DNA from: Nitriliruptorales bacterium
Lineage (GTDB): Bacteria; Actinomycetota; Nitriliruptoria; Nitriliruptorales; Nitriliruptoraceae
Assembly: GCA_024637135.1 (NCBI GenBank)
Contig: JAGXFT010000057.1
Span: forward strand, 1-33,041
Direction: 5' to 3'
Length of the DNA stretch: 33,041 bases
A model generated the notes under the pieces. It had not been told where the DNA came from. It did no database searches and saw only the letters and a list, made by a program, of their open reading frames with translations. Positions 1 through 6,195 of the stretch are shown piece by piece (the stretch's first letter is position 1; each line of letters opens with the position of its first letter). The position numbers and the translations under genes are program-made.

Positions 1-2
1 CC

Positions 3-371
3 TGCATCATCGCCGGCGGCGGCCTGTCGGTCGCCGGCGGGGTGGTCGTCGTGCCGGGGCTGCGCTCGACCGACGAGGACCGCTGGCGGGCCGCCTACCG
101 CACCGCCGGATCAGGCGCGCTCGACGACCTGCGGGCCGCCGACCCGGACTTCGTGGACGCCGAGGTCGAGGTCCTGGGGGCCGCACTGCAGTCCGTGGCC
201 GACCGCCTCGACGACGGCGAGCGGGCCCTGGTGATCGGCCACAGCCCGACCAACGAGGCCGCGGTGCGCGGCCTGACCGGGACCACGATCGACCCGCTGG
301 GGACCGGCCACGGGGTGGTGCTGACCGGCGACGGCCATGACTGGCAGGTCACCCGCGCACCGATGCCCTGA
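3..371 (+). CDS. Histidine phosphatase family protein (C-terminal part)
   Basis: The reading frame is open from the window edge (first full codon at 3) to a TGA at 369-371, so the N-terminal half with the first catalytic RHG motif lies outside. The visible part has a conserved basic/acidic segment (LRSTDEDRW) followed by VIGHSPTNEAAV, which fits the second catalytic histidine block of phosphoglycerate-mutase-like phosphatases of the SixA/broad-specificity type. No signal or membrane segment is visible in the part present. The substrate cannot be told. The gene runs towards the palindromic repeats that start 42 bases after its stop and could serve as its terminator. Family assignment rests on the GHS block and the alternating helix/strand pattern; any narrower function would be a guess. 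Confidence 0.65.
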   Translation, partial: CIIAGGGLSVAGGVVVVPGLRSTDEDRWRAAYRTAGSGALDDLRAADPDFVDAEVEVLGAALQSVADRLDDGERALVIGHSPTNEAAVRGLTGTTIDPLGTGHGVVLTGDGHDWQVTRAPMP

Positions 372-412
372 GGGCGGTCCCACGGGTCGCCCTGCAACCA
401 GCCCGTCGAACT

Positions 413-454
413 GTGTGCGTGCGTGGTTCCACCCGTGGCACGAGCGACGCACAC
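413..454. repeat. REP-like 42-bp palindrome, copy 1
   Basis: A 42-bp imperfect palindrome with outer arms GTGTGCGT / ACGCACAC and an inner GTTCCACC / CGTGGCAC core. It matches the copy at 474-515 at 38 of 42 positions. It sits 41 bases after the histidine-phosphatase stop and would fold as a strong stem in RNA. Confidence 0.75.
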
Positions 455-473
455 GTTCCGGCGGCCCGCCCCA

Positions 474-515
474 GTGTGCGTGACTGGTTCCACCGGTGGA
501 ACGAGCGACGCACAC
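474..515. repeat. REP-like 42-bp palindrome, copy 2
   Basis: Second copy of the 42-bp palindrome, in direct orientation 61 bases after the first. Its centre is the perfect 16-bp palindrome GTTCCACCGGTGGAAC. The serpin remnant begins about ten bases after it. The pair resembles repetitive extragenic palindromes. Confidence 0.75.
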
Positions 516-525
516 ATGGGGCAGC

Positions 526-1138
526 CCTGCGGTCGCAGGCGAGGTCAAGGCGTTCGGGTTCGACCTCCACACGGGCCTGGTGGCCGAACAGGGTGGCGGC
601 AACGTCGTCACGTCGCCACTGTCGGCCTCGGTCCTGCTGGCGATGTTGCCGGGCGACATCGCGGTGGTTCGGCTGCCCTACGGCGACCAGGGACGGTTCG
701 CCATGGAGGTGTTCCTCCCCCCGCCAGACCAGGACCTCGACACCTTCCTCGCCACCTTCGACGCCCAGCAGTGGTCGGACGCCACCGCCGCGCTTCAGCC
801 CACGACCGACCTGGCGCTGGCGATGCCACGGTTCGAACTCGAGTGGGCAGTCCCCGCTGGACATCGTCCTGCAGGACCTCAGACTCGTCGATGCCTACGG
901 CAACGCCGACTTCGGCGCGATGGCAAAAGACCCGGGCTGGCTCGACACCGTCGTCCAGAAGACCTTCATCCGGGTCGACGAAGCCGGCACCGAGGCCGCC
1001 GCCGTCACCGGCGCCGTCATGGTCGACGCGAGCATGTCCCGATCGATGGTCGTGGACCGGCCGTTCGCCTTCACCATCAGCGACCGCGACACCGGCACCG
1101 TGCTGTTCCTGGGCACCGTCGACGACCCCCGCGGCTGA
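526..1138 (+). pseudogene. Serpin pseudogene (internal deletion plus frameshift)
   Basis: Two reading frames together spell a serpin. Frame 1 (about 526-852) carries FGFDLHTGLV and NVVTSPLSASVLLAML, the N-terminal helix A/B signature, then jumps to VVRLPYGDQGRFAMEVFLP, a mid-protein serpin strand block, so roughly 100-150 residues are missing near 645-660. The block LAMPRFELEW ends frame 1; the continuation SPLDIVLQDLRLVDAYG is in frame 2, giving a frameshift near 846-856. Frame 2 continues through VVQKTFIRVDEAGTEAAAVTG, the reactive-loop hinge of inhibitory serpins, and RPFAFTISDRDTGTVLFLG, the C-terminal serpin signature, to a TGA at 1136-1138. No credible start codon or ribosome site exists in frame 1. 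The ancestor was probably an inhibitory, possibly secreted, serine-protease inhibitor; the present copy cannot make one. Confidence 0.85.
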
Positions 1139-1179
1139 CCGCACCGCCCGCCCCCGCCGACGCAGGCGCGCACGCACGA

Positions 1180-1210
1180 CGAGGGGCGCCCCGTGACGGG
1201 GCGCCCCTCG
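1180..1210. terminator. Bidirectional terminator hairpin
   Basis: A perfect 13-bp stem, CGAGGGGCGCCCC at 1180-1192 pairing with 1198-1210 around a GTGAC loop, lies between the serpin remnant (+) and the PEPCK gene (-). There is no long T-tract, as is common in high-GC genomes. Confidence 0.7.
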
Positions 1211-1244
1211 GTCGCCGTGGCGTCAACGGCCGGCGTGGGGCCGG

Positions 1245-1270
1245 CGGACCACGGCCATGGCCGTGGTCCG
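1245..1270. terminator. 26-bp perfect palindrome abutting the PEPCK stop codon
   Basis: Each 13-base half, starting CGGACCACGG, is the exact complement of the other, centred on CCATGG. It touches the TGA of the minus-strand PEPCK gene (1271-1273) and would fold immediately after translation ends, so it probably acts as terminator or mRNA 3' stabiliser. Confidence 0.55.
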
Positions 1271-2815
1271 TCACGCCGTGACGCTGGCCGCCTTGCGGAT
1301 ACGCGTGTCGAGCGCGGCGAAGCCGTCGAGGTAGACCTCGCGGTCGGCCTTGAGGTCCTCCACGATCCGGCGGTACTCGTCCAGCCGGCCCTGGGCCTCG
1401 TACAACCGACGCGGCTGCAGCAGTTCGTCGTCGACACCGGGGAGGGTGGTCGCGACCTCGTAGCCGAAGTCGGGGTCCACCTCCCACTCGATGGTGCCGT
1501 TCACGATGCCCTCCTGGACCGCGGCGGAGTGGCGGATCTCCACCTTGCGCGACCCCTCGACGTCCTCGCCCCCACCGACCCGGCCGGTGTTGAACAGGAA
1601 GACCTCGAGGTCGACCGTCTCGAGCAGTTCGAGCAGGCGGTTGCCCTGCGACGAGTCCTCCTCGAACCAGAACGGGTTCGTCCCGGGCACCCGCAACTTC
1701 TTGCCGGCCTCGGCGGCACCACCGGCCGACGTCCCCTTGGTCTCGCCCAGCATGAAGTAGCGGGCGGCCTGGTCCGGGGCCAGGCGGGTGACGGCCGGGA
1801 TGATGTCCTCGGTCCGGTTGAGGATGAACAGGTAGTGCGCCGGTGGCAGGTCGCGCGGATCCCGATGGCGGATCATGTCCAGCGAGAACGTGACCCGGCC
1901 GTTGCGGGTGTGGGAGTCGTCGAAGAAGTCCACCCCACCGGTGTCGGGGTCGACCCCGGTCGACTCCAGCCACGCCGCGGGCGACGTCGCGCCGCCGTGG
2001 ATGGTCGGCTCGGCCTCCGGGTCCAACCCGTAGGTCTTGGCGAAGCACCCGTCCTCGGTCGCGTGCACGGTGCCGTCGGGCATCAGCCCGATGAAGTCGT
2101 CCTGCACGGGCAATGATCCCAGCACGTTTCGGAACGTGGTGGTCGTCTTGCCGGTCCCGGACAGCCCAATGATCAGGGCCAGGCGCTCCTGGCCGTCGGC
2201 GGTCGCATCGGCCGGGAACACCTTTGCCCCGGAGTGCATCGGCAACCCGCCACGATCGTGGACCAACTTGTTCCACATCCGCAGTCCGCCCATCTTCGAC
2301 TCACCGAAGTAGTCCGAGCCGAAGACCCGGGTCACCCAGTTGTCGAGGTCGACCAGGATCAGGCAGTCATTGGGCATGCCCTCGGGAACGAGATGTGGCG
2401 TGTAGATGACCGTGAATTCGGGGTCGAACTGGTCATCGGGGGGAAAGAACAGCTGTTGCTGCATTCCCGGGATGTTGGCGTTGCGCCGATCCATGTACAG
2501 CCGGGAACCCACGCGGAACTCCGGGTCGGGTCCGATGTAGCCCTCGACCAGGATCATGTCCTGGTCCGCGATGTGGGCGTCCTGTCTGGCCGCCCAGTCG
2601 CCCGCGTCGGCGCGGTTCATCGTGGGCTTGCCGGTCGGCTCGTCGGACACGAAGAACGTCGACGGGGCCTGGCGGGCAAGGATGCGGGCCTGGTAGTTCA
2701 GGTTGTCGTACTCGGTCACGGTGATGCGCGGCATGAACTCCAGTGCCCAGGAGCGCAACTGCTCCTGGCTGGGGTTCACCGCCACCGATCGTGCAGGTGG
2801 AAGTTGAACGGTCAC
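1271..2815 (-). CDS. pckA: Phosphoenolpyruvate carboxykinase (ATP type)
   Basis: Catalyses oxaloacetate + ATP to phosphoenolpyruvate + CO2 + ADP in the cytosol, the entry step of gluconeogenesis. The 514-residue product has the P-loop GLSGTGKTTT (about 217-226), the kinase-2 aspartates in PVQDDFIGL (about 236-243), the ATEDGCFAKTYGL block equivalent to FEGGCYAKTI of E. coli PckA, YFGESKMGGLRMWN with the metal/substrate lysine, MHSGA, and the adenine-side block FLFNTGRVGGG. The family's usual length is about 530-540. The GTG start at 2813-2815 was chosen because AGGAGG (complement of 2823-2828) lies 7 bases upstream; the longer open frame to 3103 has no such site. The flanking 5' leader holds alternating GTGTG/CACAC pairs. 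Actinobacteria more often carry the unrelated GTP enzyme (pckG), so the ATP type is a useful lineage marker. Confidence 0.9.
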   Translation of the reverse strand: MTVQLPPARSVAVNPSQEQLRSWALEFMPRITVTEYDNLNYQARILARQAPSTFFVSDEPTGKPTMNRADAGDWAARQDAHIADQDMILVEGYIGPDPEFRVGSRLYMDRRNANIPGMQQQLFFPPDDQFDPEFTVIYTPHLVPEGMPNDCLILVDLDNWVTRVFGSDYFGESKMGGLRMWNKLVHDRGGLPMHSGAKVFPADATADGQERLALIIGLSGTGKTTTTFRNVLGSLPVQDDFIGLMPDGTVHATEDGCFAKTYGLDPEAEPTIHGGATSPAAWLESTGVDPDTGGVDFFDDSHTRNGRVTFSLDMIRHRDPRDLPPAHYLFILNRTEDIIPAVTRLAPDQAARYFMLGETKGTSAGGAAEAGKKLRVPGTNPFWFEEDSSQGNRLLELLETVDLEVFLFNTGRVGGGEDVEGSRKVEIRHSAAVQEGIVNGTIEWEVDPDFGYEVATTLPGVDDELLQPRRLYEAQGRLDEYRRIVEDLKADREVYLDGFAALDTRIRKAASVTA

Positions 2816-2828
2816 GAGATTGCCTCCT

Positions 2829-2875
2829 GTGTGCACACCCCATCGTGTGCGGCGACGACACACGCCGTTGTGTGC
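2829..2875 (-). promoter_or_regulatory. PEPCK 5' leader with mutually exclusive hairpins
   Basis: Directly upstream of the AGGAGG site lies the palindrome GTGTGCACAC (2829-2838), then CGTGTG (2844-2849), CACACG (2859-2864) and TTGTGTGC (2868-2875). Each CACAC can pair with more than one GTGTG, so at least two alternative stems compete next to the ribosome site. This is seen in the sequence; a regulatory role is inference. Confidence 0.4.
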
Positions 2876-3251
2876 CGGGAACGGATCACCCCGTCGCGGC
2901 GGGATCCCACAGGACCCGTGCTCGACCGACACCCGACCGAGGCCGGGTTGTGACCACCCCGAGGTCGCCGTTGACCGCGGTGGTGGAACGGGGGTGCGGC
3001 GGGCAGGAACGATCTCCCACGCCCCGCAACAGGCGCCATTGCCTGCCGGTGAGGGTAGTGGGCAGCCCGCGCCGACCTTCGCGCCACCTGCGCCCGACGG
3101 CACTTCCAGCCGCCCAGATCGTCGTGCACCGCCAAATCACCCCGTGCGATCCAACGTCTGTTTGCCAACGGTTTTTTTGGCAACTACCCTCCCCCTGAAC
3201 GTCACCGACCGTCCCGATGAACCTCCCCCTACCGTTCCGAGGAGTGCACCA
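2876..3251. promoter_or_regulatory. Divergent intergenic region with TTGCCAA-N8-TTGGCAA inverted repeat
   Basis: No gene is supported here. The region must contain promoters for the minus-strand PEPCK gene and the plus-strand gene at 3252. The one clear site is the perfect inverted repeat TTGCCAA (3162-3168) and TTGGCAA (3177-3183) separated by CGGTTTTT, an unusually AT-rich spot about 70 bases before the plus-strand start, suggestive of an operator for a dimeric regulator. Confidence 0.45.
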
Positions 3252-3647
3252 ATGGCCGCGATGTCACAGGAACAGAAGGATGCCATGGCGCAGGGTCGTC
3301 GCGAGGCGCGTGCCGTGCGCAACTACCTCGACGCACTCGAACGAGGACGCAAGCGTGGTCCGAAGGTCACACCCGAGCGTTTGCGCGACCGGATCGCCGC
3401 CACACAGTCGGCCATCGACGACGAGACCGACCCCCAGTCGCGACTGGACCTGATCCAGCAACGCATGGACGACGAGGCGCGCTTGGTCGAGATCTCGGAC
3501 CGGGAGTCGATCGACGACCTGGAACCGGGCTTCATCGAGGTCGCCGCCAGCTACTCGGAGCGCAAGGGCATCTCCTACGCCGCCTGGCGCGAACTCGGCG
3601 TCCCCGCCAAGGTCCTGCGCGCCGCGGGCATGTCACGATCTGGTTGA
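3252..3647 (+). CDS. Conserved actinobacterial hypothetical protein
   Basis: A 131-residue soluble protein. The N-terminal helix SQEQKDAMAQGRREARAV leads into a very basic RGRKRGPKVTPERLRDR segment (about 36-52), a charged coiled-coil-like stretch with DPQSRLDLIQQRMDDEA (about 64-80), and a conserved C-terminal block YSERKGISYAAWRELGVPA. I recognise this as a family widespread and uncharacterised in Actinobacteria; the last block looks like a small helix-turn-helix-like fold, and the basic linker could contact nucleic acid, but no function is established. ATG 3252 has GAGGAG at 3239-3244, 7 bases upstream. A second in-frame ATG at 3261 is possible. The gene stands alone, with a strong hairpin just after its stop. 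Confidence 0.8.
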   Translation: MAAMSQEQKDAMAQGRREARAVRNYLDALERGRKRGPKVTPERLRDRIAATQSAIDDETDPQSRLDLIQQRMDDEARLVEISDRESIDDLEPGFIEVAASYSERKGISYAAWRELGVPAKVLRAAGMSRSG

Positions 3648-3664
3648 GCCGCCACCGACGTCGC

Positions 3665-3688
3665 ACGCCCCGGCTGCGGCCGGGGCGT
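3665..3688. terminator. Convergent terminator hairpin
   Basis: ACGCCCCGG (3665-3673) pairs with CCGGGGCGT (3680-3688), extendable by one C-G pair inside the loop. It lies between the stop of the conserved small protein (+) and that of the MBL hydrolase (-), so it can serve both. Confidence 0.65.
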
Positions 3689-3710
3689 CCGCGTGTCGAG
3701 GGTCGATCGA

Positions 3711-4583
3711 TCAGGCCAGGCGACGCGCAGACGTCCCGTCCCACGCGACCCGGCCACGATCGGCCAGCAGTACCAGGGCCGCCCGGGTCGAGGCCGCCGC
3801 CGCCGGCCACACCGCTCGGTCGTACTCCGCGTAGATGTCGGCGACCAGGTCGTCGACCGAGGCCGGTCCAGCCGTCAACGCGGCCAACACCTGTTCCAGC
3901 CGGTACTCGCGGTGCGCGAGGTGGAAGTGGACGACCGCCATCGGGTCGTCGGCCATGACCGGTCCGTGGCCGGGATAGAGCGCGTCGGCGCGCGTGGCGA
4001 TGACCCGCTGGAGGCTGGTGAGGTAGGACGCGAGATTGCCGTCGGGGTCCGCGACCACGGTGGTCCCGCGTCCCAGCAGGTGGTCACCGGTCAACAGTCC
4101 CCCGGTGCCCAGGCGCAGCGACAGGTGGTCGCTTGTGTGGCCGGGTGTGGCGACGACGTCGATTCGCAGCCCCGGCAGGTCGAGTCGGTCACCGTCGGCC
4201 AGCGTGTGGCCCGGATCGGCGACGGCCGGGTCGGCCGCACGGACCGGGACCCGGAACTGCCGGGCCCACGGTGTCGCGGCGGCCGCGTGGTCGATGTGGC
4301 GGTGGGTCGCCACGACCGCCACCGGGCGTGCATTCCGGTCGTCCAGCACGGCCTGCACGGCGGCGAGGTGGTCGGCATCGTCGGGACCCGGGTCCACGAC
4401 CAGGGCGACGCCGGAACCCGGAGGCGTGATCACGTACGTGTTGGTGCCGTCCAGCGTCATCGGCGAGGCGTTGTCGGCCAGGACGCGGGTCGTGACCTCG
4501 TCGATGCGGGCCACCGCCTCCAGTGTCCCGGGCGCGGGCAGGTCCCAGTCGGACCGGGGATCGCGAGGTGGGGCGGATGGCAT
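3711..4583 (-). CDS. MBL-fold metallo-hydrolase (LACTB2-like)
   Basis: A 290-residue cytosolic metallo-beta-lactamase-fold hydrolase, probably binding two zinc ions. After an N-terminal beta region with NTYVI, the metal motif appears as THRHIDHAAAA (usual THxHxDH form; about residues 112-122), followed by ATPGHTSDHLSLRL (third His ligand), LLTGDHLLG (bridging Asp) and LYPGHGP (last His). A C-terminal helical domain, EYRLEQVLAAL onwards, resembles the winged-helix tail of LACTB2/Rv3677c-like proteins, some of which act on RNA or thioesters; the substrate here is unknown. ATG 4583 has GGAAAGG 5 bases upstream. It is the last gene of the minus-strand cluster with Nudix, RidA and the DUF4177-like protein, 49 bases after the Nudix stop, matching the Rv3677c-Rv3678c arrangement in M. 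tuberculosis. Confidence 0.85.
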   Translation of the reverse strand: MPSAPPRDPRSDWDLPAPGTLEAVARIDEVTTRVLADNASPMTLDGTNTYVITPPGSGVALVVDPGPDDADHLAAVQAVLDDRNARPVAVVATHRHIDHAAAATPWARQFRVPVRAADPAVADPGHTLADGDRLDLPGLRIDVVATPGHTSDHLSLRLGTGGLLTGDHLLGRGTTVVADPDGNLASYLTSLQRVIATRADALYPGHGPVMADDPMAVVHFHLAHREYRLEQVLAALTAGPASVDDLVADIYAEYDRAVWPAAAASTRAALVLLADRGRVAWDGTSARRLA

Positions 4584-4632
4584 CGGTGCCTTTCCGATCG
4601 GCGAAACGGATGGACGGGACGGTGGCGCGCGC

Positions 4633-5472
4633 TCAGACGTCCTCGGGGGGACCACCGTCGGGGTGCTGGACATGCATGCGCCCGCCGACGCGGCGGACCA
4701 GCGGCGTGATCGGGCGCAGGTCGAAGCCGCCCGCGTCGGCGTGGGCGGACACGGCCGCGACATCCGGGAGGTCGACGAGCGAGGACAGGACCGTGCGGGT
4801 CGGGAAGATGACCTGGCGCTCGCCGCACGCAGCCGCCGCCAGTGCCTCGGCCGGCGTGGTCCACACGGTGGCGGTCATCTCGATCGCGTCGTGGCCGGCC
4901 GGCCGCTGCTGGCCGGCCGGCGCGACCGCCACGAAGAAGCGGGTGCTGAAGCGGCGATGGACCCCGTGCGGCGTGACCCACCACGCCAGGGGCCGCAATG
5001 CCGCGAGGTCCAGCACCAGGCCCTGGTCGTGCAGGAACGGCCGCCAGTCGTGGTCGCGCTCGCGGTCGGCAAGACCGGCGCGAGCAGTCGTGAAGGCGTC
5101 CTCCGCGAGGTCGGTGTGGTCGACGGGACGGCCGTCGCGGTGGGCCAGCAGGACCCCGGCCTCCTCGAAGGTCTCCCGGATAGCCGCGACCAGCAGGGCG
5201 AGCGTGTCACCACGCCCGTGCCTGCCGACCGACGAGCCGAACACCCCGTGGACGGCGGCGAGGTCCACCGGGCCCAGTCGCGTCGGATCGACCATCGCGT
5301 CGCGGCCGTCGACCTTGCCACCCGGGAAGACCCACGCACCACCGACGAAGTCGCTGGCCAGGGCCCGCTCCTGCAGCAGCACCTGCAACCCGTCGGCGTG
5401 GTCGCGCACGACCGCCACGGTGGCGGCCGGGACGGCCTCGCGAGTGGCCGTGGCCGCGGTGCGGACGCTCAC
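4633..5472 (-). CDS. Nudix hydrolase (NUDT19/CoA-diphosphatase-like)
   Basis: A 279-residue Nudix protein that should hydrolyse a nucleoside diphosphate linked to another group. The Nudix fold starts with VPAATVAVVRD; WVFPGGKVD (about 47-55) is the first half of the Nudix box and AAIRETFEEAGVLLA (about 93-107) the catalytic REUXEEXGU half. They are separated by an insert of nearly 40 residues, a layout typical of NUDT19/NUDT7-like acyl-CoA-directed members rather than MutT. The latter part has RFSTRFFVAV and WTTPAEAL, also usual for that subgroup. The GTG start at 5470-5472 overlaps the RidA stop by four bases (GTGA), so the two are translationally coupled. Substrate assignment to CoA esters is inference. 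Confidence 0.82.
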   Translation of the reverse strand: MSVRTAATATREAVPAATVAVVRDHADGLQVLLQERALASDFVGGAWVFPGGKVDGRDAMVDPTRLGPVDLAAVHGVFGSSVGRHGRGDTLALLVAAIRETFEEAGVLLAHRDGRPVDHTDLAEDAFTTARAGLADRERDHDWRPFLHDQGLVLDLAALRPLAWWVTPHGVHRRFSTRFFVAVAPAGQQRPAGHDAIEMTATVWTTPAEALAAAACGERQVIFPTRTVLSSLVDLPDVAAVSAHADAGGFDLRPITPLVRRVGGRMHVQHPDGGPPEDV

Positions 5473-5933
5473 CCGTCCACCACCTCGACGATCGCCTCGA
5501 CCTCGACCGGCGCATCCAGCGGCAACGACGCGACGCCGACGGCCGAGCGGGCATGCACACCGCGGTCGCCCAGGACCTCACCGATCAGGTTGCTGGCGCC
5601 GTTGGCCACCAGGTGCTGCTCGGTGAAGGCCGGTGCGCTGGCGACGAAGACCGTCAACTTGACCACGCGGATGCGTTCGAGGTCGCCGCCGGCGGCACTG
5701 GCCGCGACCGCCAGGACGTTGAGGGCCGCGCGCCGCGCCAGTTCCTGCGCCTCGTCCACCTCCACGTCCACGCCGACCTTGCCGGTCATCGCCAGATCGC
5801 CGTCGACGATCGGCAACTGGCCGGCCGTCAGGATGAGGTTGCCGGTCGTGACCATCGGGATGTAGGCGGCAGCCGGCGCCGGGACCGGCGGCAGCTCCTC
5901 GCCCAGTTCCGCCAGGCGTTCCACGGCCGACAT
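5469..5933 (-). CDS. RidA/YjgF/UK114 family protein
   Basis: A 154-residue RidA-superfamily protein, cytosolic and trimeric in the family. Family members hydrolyse reactive enamine/imine intermediates released by PLP enzymes. Visible features are YIPMVTTGNLILTAGQLPI (about 24-42), the long helix with ARRAALNVLAVAASAAGGDLERI, the strand RVVKLTVFVAS, and the C-terminal ARSAVGVASLPLDAPVEVEAI, where the arginine of ARSAVG fits the ligand-binding Arg of RidA. This looks like the longer Rv3678c-type subfamily rather than the 125-residue E. coli form, so the enamine deaminase activity is not assured. The ATG (5931-5933) overlaps the previous gene's stop by one base (TGATG) and its own stop overlaps the Nudix start. 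Confidence 0.88.
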   Translation of the reverse strand: MSAVERLAELGEELPPVPAPAAAYIPMVTTGNLILTAGQLPIVDGDLAMTGKVGVDVEVDEAQELARRAALNVLAVAASAAGGDLERIRVVKLTVFVASAPAFTEQHLVANGASNLIGEVLGDRGVHARSAVGVASLPLDAPVEVEAIVEVVDG

Positions 5934-6085
5934 CAGGCGTCACCGTCCGCGGCCACCGGACGCTTGAAGTAGGCGACGTTGTCGACGACCTGCACCAGTT
6001 CCCAGCCCTGCGATCCCCACTGGTTCAGGATCTGTTGGAGGGCGTGGCTGATGAGGGGGGCGGTGGCGTACTCCCAGGTGGTCAT
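5933..6085 (-). CDS. DUF4177-like small protein
   Basis: A 50-residue protein, MTTWEYATAPLIS at the N-terminus and GWELVQVVDNVAYFKRP near the C-terminus, matching the actinobacterial DUF4177-type family (Rv3678A-like), in which a short WEYxTxPL strand is followed by a helix and a GWELV strand. The molecular role is not known. ATG 6085 has AGGAG about 6 bases upstream. It is immediately followed, with a one-base TGATG overlap, by ridA, the same pairing as Rv3678A/Rv3678c, so a shared function with RidA is likely. The variant here is slightly shorter than usual: the family normally has a few more residues between GWELV and the final KRP. Confidence 0.8.
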   Translation of the reverse strand: MTTWEYATAPLISHALQQILNQWGSQGWELVQVVDNVAYFKRPVAADGDA

Positions 6086-6195
6086 GGCTGCTCCTGCTGG
6101 CGGACGGACGGTTGGTGGTCGGGTGGGTGTGGCGCCGCGGGCGACGGTGTGGGTGGCCGCGGGTCTCGCCGCGGGCTCGGACGCGACGGAACGGG

